Positions 55,240-64,000 of a DNA stretch of 64,000 nt are shown piece after piece (the stretch's first letter is position 1; each line of letters opens with the position of its first letter). The notes under the pieces were generated by a model that searched no databases, was not told the origin of the DNA, and worked only from the letters and a program-made list of their open reading frames with translations. A program made the position numbers and the translations under genes. The stretch comes from Trichoplax adhaerens (taxonomy: Eukaryota > Placozoa > Uniplacotomia > Trichoplacea > Trichoplacidae): the NCBI RefSeq assembly GCF_000150275.1, contig NW_002060946.1, positions 6,032,667 through 6,096,666 of the forward strand, read 5' to 3'.

Positions 55240-58200
55240 AGTTTCTGTTATAAAAGTGTGAAATTTGTTTACTTTATAGATCAACGATTTCATTGTTCGA
55301 CTCCAACAGGTATACGAGTCCTAACCTCAGTAGTGCTCAGCTTACGCCGAAAATTATCTTCTAGCCTATTTACTAATGGCTGATGATAAAATAGTTTGTT
55401 TACCATCAGCCAGGGCACGTAAACATGTCGCTTACTTTAAGTAAGTAAAAGCTGTCAATATAGTTGTTTACCGAACGTTGGTTCCTAAAGATAAGGCTTA
55501 TTGATCAAATTTACATATATTCTTTGCTTACTGTTATTGTATACAGCTAATGTTGTCATCTAACCTTCAAATACCGAATATTGAATTGATCTTGTTTGTC
55601 CATTTGGAATCATCATTGTCAAAGGTCAGCGATTTTATGAATTATTTTTTCGACATAGAACAATCTCAGTCTTTTGTTCCTAAGAAGAAAAGCAAGTCTG
55701 TTATTTTTTATATTGTATCGATGAATTATAATTTTACACTATCCATTAGATGCTCGTTATTTATTGTTTATGGCTACAGCAACAAACAGGAAATCTTTAA
55801 AAAAATCTAGAAACAAGTTTAAAATAGGTGCCTTATCATCAAGTTTTCGTGATATTTAATTGAAATAGCTAAATAACCTTGCTTGAATTTTAATATAGTA
55901 TTACTTGTTCTTCGATATTAAATAATGATTTGCCTATCTTTAACTTGACTTTTATAGCTATACTCTTCCTACTGGATTAAATAATACTTTAATACTAAGA
56001 TCAGTGATGACTTATTCATTAGCGACATAATTTGTGCAAGGCATTATTGCTTTCAAGAATAGTAGATCTAGATTCTAAGGTAGTGAACAATATCTTACGC
56101 TTATATTCCTCAAAAATAATGTGTTATGCTAGTAACGTGAATTAATCCCGATTGAAATAACGTGGTAACTGGAATTAATTCTATTTTTCAAGATAATTAA
56201 TAAGTAAATCATAATAATGTTGGTAGGTAGCCACTTAATGACCCCCAGAAGGGTTGCATACTGCTCTTAATGGGTTTTCCAACAATAGGTCTATCCACAT
56301 TTTATTCTAAGAATAGCGCCATATGGTGAATGGAAATAATGATTAAGTAGTTGATATGCAAGTGTTTGCCATTCATTATATTTCCCTGTTTCATGTTTTA
56401 TTCCCTACGAATAAATTTTTGAAGGGGAAAGATGTTTTAGGTATGAAAGTTGAACATAAATAAGAAAGAATTCAGAACACATCAATACATTATGGCGAAC
56501 TCCTAATATACACTATCAATAGGCTTGTTTCAACTCAGTAATGATCAGTACAGGCTAGCAATTAAGAAAAATTTTATCCATTTTCATATGTTTTACCAGC
56601 ATCTTAGACCGAAGAAAACGTAGCTTAATACATCATTACTACATCTTTAGGCAAAGCCTGAAACATCGGATTCAATTATGTAATATTTAGTATAGTCCTG
56701 AAATATCGACAAATTTGACCTACTTCCTAATACTTTACTAACATATTAAATATTAGACTGATGATAAAAGTGCCTCGACGTTATGACCTTTATGTCGATC
56801 CTAATCATAATTTAACGACAATATCGCTAAATCATCACTTTATCTATTAGTATATTAACTCACTAAAAAGGCTGAGCTCTTAATATGTAGATAATCATGC
56901 CAACGCCGCATTAAATGATTTAATTACTGGTCGTTCATGTTATTTCCATGATTATTCAGTCATATACTTTGCAGTCCATGAAAATTTGTGTCAAGCTATT
57001 CAATCTTAAAGAATAGGTTATGCAAATGTTGCTCTAATTATAATTTACTTTAATTTATCCTTGTTCACTGTCTCCATTTCAGGTTATACAACCACACAAT
57101 TCAGTAAACTCTTAGTTTTCTATGAAATGATATTACTATAAAGTAAAATTTAATGATGAAGCAGACCTATTTAATAAAAGTATCAAGCATTTCTCCATTA
57201 TCTTAATATTGATTTTCCTGGCATAAATTTTTCTAAATAATAGTAGCTATTCAATTATACGTATTTGAAGCTGCATCAAGTTTACTGGTAATGATATATA
57301 GTCTATTATAATAAGCCATAACAAGTATACTTTTATATCGCCAATTGCATGGTGAAAGGCGTTGGCGTTATAAATCTGAAAATGATTACTGTAATTATAA
57401 ACAGATATCAGCCATTATAAAAGTAAACATATCTCTATATTTAACAAAAGAAACTGTCGTCGATTAATTTTATCATTAGCAAGATGACAACCGTAAAGTA
57501 CTACTGAAGTTATACGAAAGCTGAATTCAATTTTCTTACGAAAAAGCGTGATATCGAGGCACTAAAATACGTATCTATCCAAGTTTTTAGGCAACCCTCC
57601 AACTAATTCCCACTCGGCTTTGCCTTTTCTGTAAAATCCAACAAAATACTTACCGGTACGTATTTTCGTAAATATTATCACTCGTTCGTATAGCTCTATC
57701 ATCGCCATCTCCTTTATTCAAATCAATCTTTCATAAGGAGTTTAAATTTTAAATCTGTACAGCGATGCCCTTGATGGTCTGTTTAATTGCTCAATTGATA
57801 TCTCTATTTAATTTCTTTCCATTCCTTATTTATTTATTCATGAGCTGATGCAATGTACAGGTTCTTAACTTTACTACATAACTATTGTCATAAGCTGAAA
57901 TTAAACAGCTGTAATAAAACTCTTTCTACTCCTCTACTCTATTTTCTGCTACATTTTCTATTCGGTAATGCCTTGTTGTATCGAAAATTACATTATGATC
58001 GAGATTTGGTGTATCAATGTATGCAATGGGTGGATTGTTTACCCTCAACTAGTTCAAAGATTTCGTTGCGATGGAGCTGTCTAAAGTCTGCACATTGATC
58101 GATTGATTAAAGGATTGATAGTATTATTTGATAAATTTCTTATTTCAATTTATAATTGAATCATACGTTTAATGGAATTGAAGGTAACATAAATTAATTG

Positions 58201-58360
58201 AATATCTATAAGCTATAATAATGTTAATAAAGTCATTTTTTATAACAGTGGTGTGAGAAACGACGCAGCTTCAAGCATAAAACTTTGAATATTGGTACTA
58301 AATTCTATCGATATAATCATCATTAAAAATATTTCAATGATTGGATTATATTTATATTGT

Positions 58361-58970
58361 AATGAAATATGTTACAGAGTCACAATGCATGACCGTAATT
58401 ATTATAATAATACATGAACATTCACAATTGGAAAATAAAATGTCAGAATAATATGACCAGAATTAATTCGAGAATTATATAGTAGATTTAATCGTTAGCT
58501 AAGCTAATACTAGGATACGTAGCCTGCTATAGCAGTATGGAATATATATAGAATATGTACCAATAGATGAGTTTTTAAAGCGCTTAGGTATCGTTTGTCT
58601 TAAAGAAGCAATAGAGCGATATCTCTAAACTAAAACGCAACATCAAAGGTGTTGTAAAAACATAATGAAACATTTTGCAAAGTCACAATAACATGACTGT
58701 AATAATAATTATAATACGTGAACACTTACAACTAGAAAATAATATATCAAAACAACCTGACCAGAATTAATTACAGAAATTTACAGTAGATTTAATCATT
58801 AGTTCAAACTAATAGTAGGACATTTAGCCTGTTATAGCAGCATGGAATATATACAGAATATATATCAATAGATGAATTTTTAAAGCGCTTAGGTATAGCT
58901 TGTCTCAAATAAGCAATAGACTGGTATCTTTAAACTAAAAAATAACATCAAAGGCGCTCTAGAAACATTA
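58361..58970. repeat. Two-copy tandem duplication, about 303-base unit
   Basis: Units 58361-58663 and 58664-58970. Shared blocks: aatgaaa, agtcacaat, ccagaattaatt, agtagatttaatc, atggaatatata, taaagcgcttaggtat, ctaaactaaa or ttaaactaaa, and acatcaaagg. This is the longest unit in the window, ending about 650 bases past the 3' end of the receptor at 59618-60646. Confidence 0.92.
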
Positions 58971-59617
58971 TTGATAACCACGTATTTGAGAATAAAAAAT
59001 TTGATGATGGCCTACTTTAATAAGCTCAAGATTTAACACTTTCATAGCAAAGATCAGATGTCGTAATATTAAGGATACATAACGTACATAATTTACGTAT
59101 GATTATTGCACCCTTAATCGGTCATTCATTCTACCACAACCCTATCATAGTATTCATACACTATAATTATTAGAAAATTATCATATAATCTCCAAATCAG
59201 TTGATTTTGATTAATTTTTAAAAGGTATATTCCAGCATGTATCAAATAATACAATAAATAAAACTTAACTGTTTATTATTTCTACATATTAAATCTGTAA
59301 TCTTCCTAATAAGAATACATTATTACGATAGCAATTATTAACGATATTAATGATATTCAGAATTAGCTTTTTTAATTAAGCTCTCTACCAAAATGTAGTG
59401 ATTTACGATTGGTTGAATGCCAATTTTTGGAATGCCCTATAGATATTTACAAGTCAAATTGAAATATTAATTACATAGACTTATGGTATGCGTCATGATT
59501 AAATGTAAAGGGAGGGAATCCACTCATTAAATGTATGAATTTAAGTCCATTAAATGTAGCAAAAGGATAAATTATACTGGATTGTTATCTTAAGATGATT
59601 TAGTTTTACAGTTGTTT

Positions 59618-60646
59618 CTATCTAGTCCTTTGGCGTTCAGAAGAACAATGCCGACGTTTCGAAAAAATAGCAACAATCCTATTTCGTAAATTTCGTTTAA
59701 AATAACCATAAATAATTGGACTTATAACTGAATTCCAGGACGATAAATAAAATAACCAGTCTCGAATGTAATAGCCACGAATATTACGTATTAACGATTT
59801 ATCTGAAATATTAATAATTTGATAAATATTGTAGGGAGTTTGCAAGAGTAAATAAACACCAACTATGACCATGACCGTTTTGGTAGCCTTCCAACTACTA
59901 TTAAATGAAGACGGGATGGATAAATTCGACGTCTGAATAGCCGTTTGAACTCGAGCAATATACCCTTTGGCAGCTAGCAATATCCGAATATATAAAATGA
60001 CAATAATGATTGCAGGCAATAAAAATGTTAGTATGGACCAAAAGATATGCCAAACTTGCAAGCTAACTTTTCGATTTTCAAGACTTTCGGATAGTGAGCA
60101 AAAATATGGACAAATACGCCACCAGCCAATGATTAAGGGTATAAAGGCTACAATTACAGGTAATATCCAGCATAAAAGGAGGATAAGCGTAAAGATAACT
60201 GATCTATTTCGGTCAGATTGGTTGTACCAGAAGGGTGCAGTAACTGCGAGGAATTTTACTAAGCTAACTGCACAAATATGAAAATTAATGCTGCAATTAA
60301 AAGCGAATAAAACGACTGTTGATAATAGCTGGCAATAAATATTCGCAATAGGATGTACTGAATTTCCTAAAATGATTAGCTTGGCCGGTAGAATATAACA
60401 GAAGACGTAAAGGATATTTGCAGTGCATAAACTTGCTATTAGAATATTGCTGTTAGTTTGTGCTGAACGCTTAGAACAGATTATCGCTAATAAGAAGAGG
60501 TTTGACAAAAGAATTGCAAACGCCAATACACTCCATGAAATAGTTAAATCATTTTCAAATGGAGTTCGTTGCCGATAAACTAAATATGTTAAGTTTAATT
60601 TCAGAAAATAACGGACATCGAGACAATACGTATATTTCATAGTCAT
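59618..60646 (-). CDS. Rhodopsin-like (class A) GPCR, paralog, single exon
   Basis: 342 residues with seven hydrophobic segments at about 36-58, 66-91, 104-130, 150-174, 197-222, 254-278 and 296-316. Many blocks are shared with the receptor at 48871-49917: IYCQL (104-108), INFHIC (120-125), LIIGWWRICP (171-180), GVYLLLQTPYNIYQII (263-278) and SWN-V-SP. The extracellular disulfide cysteines are C106 with C179/C183. TM3 reads SLVKFLAVTAP, so the E/DRY acid is lost altogether. TM6 has LLLQTPYN instead of C-W-x-P. TM7 reads SPIIY (309-313), keeping the final Tyr that the paralog lacks. The tail is basic (KRRHC...RQRTR). The ligand is unknown. It is probably a member of a locally expanded, intronless receptor family. 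Confidence 0.84.
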   Translation of the reverse strand: MTMKYTYCLDVRYFLKLNLTYLVYRQRTPFENDLTISWSVLAFAILLSNLFLLAIICSKRSAQTNSNILIASLCTANILYVFCYILPAKLIILGNSVHPIANIYCQLLSTVVLFAFNCSINFHICAVSLVKFLAVTAPFWYNQSDRNRSVIFTLILLLCWILPVIVAFIPLIIGWWRICPYFCSLSESLENRKVSLQVWHIFWSILTFLLPAIIIVILYIRILLAAKGYIARVQTAIQTSNLSIPSSFNSSWKATKTVMVIVGVYLLLQTPYNIYQIINISDKSLIRNIRGYYIRDWLFYLSSWNSVISPIIYGYFKRNLRNRIVAIFSKRRHCSSERQRTR

Positions 60647-63600
60647 TTTCTTTCTTAAATTTCCTAAACGTGATCAAGAATAAAATTAAATGAAACAATA
60701 TAAGCCCTCTGTTAATTATAGGATGTATTTCGATTAAATTTAGAATCGCTATTCCTTCAATTAATAAATGTTATGGCTAAGCTAACATCATGGTTCTAAA
60801 ATAAATATTTTGCTCAACAGAGATCACAAACTTAGTATAGAAATAATAGCATAGACTCTTATCATAAATATAGCCTTATATTCGCTGATCTGATTCAACG
60901 ATAACATTATATGAATGAGTAATTGAATATGTTGTACATTGCTACATTAGCAAGATAATAAAGCCGTTTTAAAAGTAAGCTACTGAAAACAACTGCTTTG
61001 CAAAAGTAATCGATACTCAAATGAAAATATTGAACAAATAATGCCTTAAGGATTTCTTTATTAGTGCTGGTATATTTGCAATTGGATACTTGCTGTCTTA
61101 GAAATAATTATTTTCTTGTAAAGTAAAACAAAGTACAGTAAGTATCATTTTATTAAGATATTGTTATGATACATAACCAGATTCATACTTCTTTCCTGCA
61201 ATATATCCCCCCCAAAATCGTACAGCTTTCCTTTATCTATCTTGGAATTTAGGGTATTTAGTCAACATAATATAGCGAATAATTATTTATTTTATTTTGG
61301 AGTGCATAAAAATTTAAGGTCATTTTCGAATTTGCAGTATTTCAAACCGTCACAGAAATTATTTAATACATTTGCTGTTGTTGTCTGAATGATTTAAAAC
61401 TTTTATGACACGCTTTTATCTACTTTAGCAATCTACGAATTTCGAGTATTTCTCTTGTCTACCATTTGTCTATCTATCCGAGCAAGTTAACATAATTTTG
61501 TATTCCGTCGATTCTCGTAACTATCAAAGCGCATCGGGACAAAATAAATCTTACAACAATAGCGTTGCAGAGAATTAATTACTCTTCTTTACATTTTAAA
61601 TCATCAATTAAATTCATACTATAGCTTAAAAGATAGATTTTGATCAAAGGCGCGTACAGACAGAAGGTCATCCTTTTGCTTTATATACCATTACCTAATG
61701 TCACGTCTAGTTAAAATTTTGAATATTAATGATCTTCTTGATTGTGTAATTTCTCAGGTTTTCATATTGAGTAAAGTTAAAGCTTACACTAAACAAAACT
61801 TTTCGTCTGAAAGCAGACTCATAATAATTAGGCATTTTAATTTTACGTCAAAAAATGCTGAAATTACTTCGGCAATTTCTTTAATGATTTACCATTCAAC
61901 CGTCTAAAGTAATTTAATTTCCTCAGTAAATGATTAAGCCGTTTAAAACACCTATTTACCTTTAATTTGATATAAGCACTTAATCAACTCGATAGTTGAC
62001 CAATGTATTGTATGATTTTGATTATTTCGACGTATAGTTGAAGCTGTGAAACGATGATATAAGCTACTTTAGTTTCAGTCATATGAAAAAAATCCTTATG
62101 CTAATTAGTTAACGGTATATAGCCTTGTTCATACCTATAAGAAATGTGAATATGAGGCCTTTCGTTACATGAAAAATAAAATTAATCAGCTGCACTATTT
62201 TATGTTTCAATTAGTTGATCGAAGAGCCCATTTTCAACTTTCTGCCATCTTATGTTCGCGTTATCAATGACCGAAACGGTGAGCAGCTATTCTTAATGGT
62301 GAGCTTGGTTTTAATAAATGACGAATAAATAGCTAATAGTAATAATTGCTATTTATTTTTCATAGTTAAGTTTGATATAAAACTATTAATATTTTTACTG
62401 TATACGACTAATAATGGACATATATGTAGCGCATCGAATCAAACTAATTTATTTATATCCGATAAATTATAGGCTAATGATGCCATTCATACAAGCTGCA
62501 TATCAAAAGTTAGCTGATATAGTTAATATTGGTTAGTAGTAAAATATCTGTAATATTACTTTTTGCAATCAATTCTACAATTCATATGTCAATCACGATA
62601 AACTATATAATGCAATCGACGAGATAATCAACGTCATTTCCCGTGAGATCATAGATGATGTTAATAAATAAATAATAATGATAAAGTACTATTAAGAGTA
62701 CTTTAACAAATTGAAAATATACAGGTTCAAAACTAATAGAATAAGAGATTGATAATGATAATATAGCATATGGGCATCTCAGATTGAACATGTAATACCT
62801 TAGGAATTTTAGTCAATTATTAAATATTAACGTATCGTTAAATGGTCCATATATTGTATTACGTTTAAATTAAGCTACTTGCTAGATAAAAGAAAAAGTC
62901 GGTCATTCTAGTCATGAATTGTGCTGCTAGCAGCTGCTAAAGGAGTATATCCATAATTTGTTATAGATTATAGTTGATACATTAAGATACGCTTCCACAT
63001 AAAATAGTAATTAAACACTTGATTGCATCAATGATACTGTCTTATAATTTCAGTTTTACTAAGGTTAGATATTAAATATACCTGATATGTCTTATCCAAT
63101 GTTAATAGCAAAGGGAATTGTTTAAGAAATCGCTGTAAATTTTAAAATAAAGATTCAATACCATGTCATGTTCATGTATCCGGTACTATATCTTGAATTA
63201 CTTTATTTTTATCAACTTGATTTAGCGATCAAGAATTGAAAAGTGCATTAATAACGAACACTTTAGGTAATTTTAAAACGCTTAAGTTATGGATTATTTA
63301 CCAATCTTGATTATACCTTGACCTGACCTAATCCGGTGTAAATAAATTTTCCTGATATCTACTTCAAAATAGGCCTGATATAAATCTATCGTGATATCCT
63401 TATTAAAATGATATTGTCAGCCATCACTTAACATACAAGAAGTTTATTGATTGTATTCAGGTTGGATAAATGTACTGAGATATATAGTGTCGCTGACAAC
63501 TATCAAGTTTTTGTTCAATAAATAAATACAGCAGTATCTTTTTATTATTTATAACTTCCCGAAGAATAATGCATTAAGACAAACAGCATAATAATTACGA

Positions 63601-64000
63601 CAATAATATTACAATGAATAAGGCATTTTTACGAATTTTGATCTATCAGTAGTACTTACTGGTATTGCCTATAGGAACGAATTTTGGCCTGTCAGTAGAA
63701 CTTACTATTGTTCCTATTATTTAAAGCATAATATACTGATGATTGGTAAATAGATTTATAGGTAGTTGCAAGCACAGAGAAAACAAATATTACCCAAAAT
63801 GTTTAAATTTTCATTTTGATATTATAGCTTACTCTATTCGATTTACATTATTGTATTATTTGCTGTATTATATATATAGTAACATTTTTACAAACTTTAA
63901 CAATAAATTTCAAATATGAGTATAATTTGTTTAATTGAACTACACTTATCTGTGAGGAAATTACCTAAAGTAAAATTTCTAAAATACTTATAGCTAAAGG
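60647..64000. other. Right-hand intergenic region, no gene recognised
   Basis: About 3.35 kb upstream of the second receptor. Frames at 61698-61907 (+) and 62603-62791 (-) match nothing known and lie in A/T-rich low-complexity sequence. A c8 run sits near 61207. A short tandem duplication lies at 63631-63720. The promoter of the receptor should be near 60650-61200, but no motif could be assigned. Confidence 0.5.
63631..63720. repeat. Two-copy short tandem repeat, 47-base unit
   Basis: Units 63631-63677 and 63678-63720, both starting acgaattttg and sharing tcagtag-acttact and attg-ct. Noncoding. Confidence 0.8.

Larger units (their letters stand above)
49918..59617. other. Long noncoding interval between two GPCR genes
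   Basis: About 9.7 kb with no recognised exon on either strand. Open frames (51383-51646, 52059-52262, 52409-52600, 53925-54140, 55550-55810, 57853-58098 and others) are short and unsupported. It contains four separate two-copy tandem duplications, annotated individually, and few GTAC palindromes (one near 54305). It could hold 5' UTR exons of the receptor ending at 49917, or decayed receptor copies too degenerate to see by eye. Confidence 0.5.

Noticed and set aside
55280-55310. Possible tRNA B-box-like word (gttcgactcc)
   Set aside because: No matching A box, acceptor stem or cloverleaf could be drawn around it.
55550-55810. 86-codon plus-strand frame in the receptor interval
   Set aside because: No domain, signal peptide or neighbours supporting it; length is within chance for AT-rich noncoding DNA of this size.
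59967-60281. Plus-strand 104-codon frame inside the second receptor
   Set aside because: Antisense shadow of the receptor coding sequence; likewise 49190-49378 in the first receptor.

Overview
The window is eukaryotic nuclear DNA, most likely from an early-branching animal and plausibly a placozoan (Trichoplax/Hoilungia type). The evidence is AT-rich sequence, genes cut by many short GT-AG introns (mostly 60-300 bases), clear animal orthologs (GBF1, NCOA4, ZGRF1, CCDC6, SLC25A16, ADH5), compact spacing of roughly one gene per 7 kb, and two intronless rhodopsin-like receptors of a divergent type. The species assignment is inference. Gene models were built by hand, joining exons by GT/AG borders, reading frame and remembered family sequence. 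All five spliced models with recognised products close in frame from ATG to stop.

Layout: 1-3139, intergenic with palindromic GTAC repeats and a hairpin. 3140-11328 (+), GBF1 in 21 exons. 11329-13648, 3' intergenic. 13649-15271 (-), NCOA4-like ferritinophagy receptor in one exon. 15272-19653, divergent intergenic region holding a dense GTAC-palindrome array. 19654-28740 (+), ZGRF1-type helicase in 40 exons. 28807-29634 (-), an unrecognised small protein whose stop faces that of ZGRF1 across 66 bases. 32474-35602 (-), CCDC6-like coiled coil. 37511-40219 (-), SLC25A16-type mitochondrial carrier. 43097-46778 (+), ADH5 (class III alcohol dehydrogenase / S-nitrosoglutathione reductase). 48871-49917 (-) and 59618-60646 (-), two paralogous intronless GPCRs, with about 9.7 kb of noncoding DNA between them.

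The genes are mostly unrelated housekeeping functions: Golgi traffic, iron recycling, DNA repair, mitochondrial transport, and formaldehyde/nitrosothiol detoxification. There is no operon-like logic. Two noncoding patterns stand out. Self-complementary GTAC-N-GTAC arrays sit almost only in 5' flanks, divergent intergenic gaps and one long first intron. Separately, a series of exactly two-copy tandem duplications (about 120-300 bases per unit) lies in noncoding DNA, four of them between the two GPCR genes. No phage, CRISPR, rRNA, tRNA or intact transposon coding sequence was seen.
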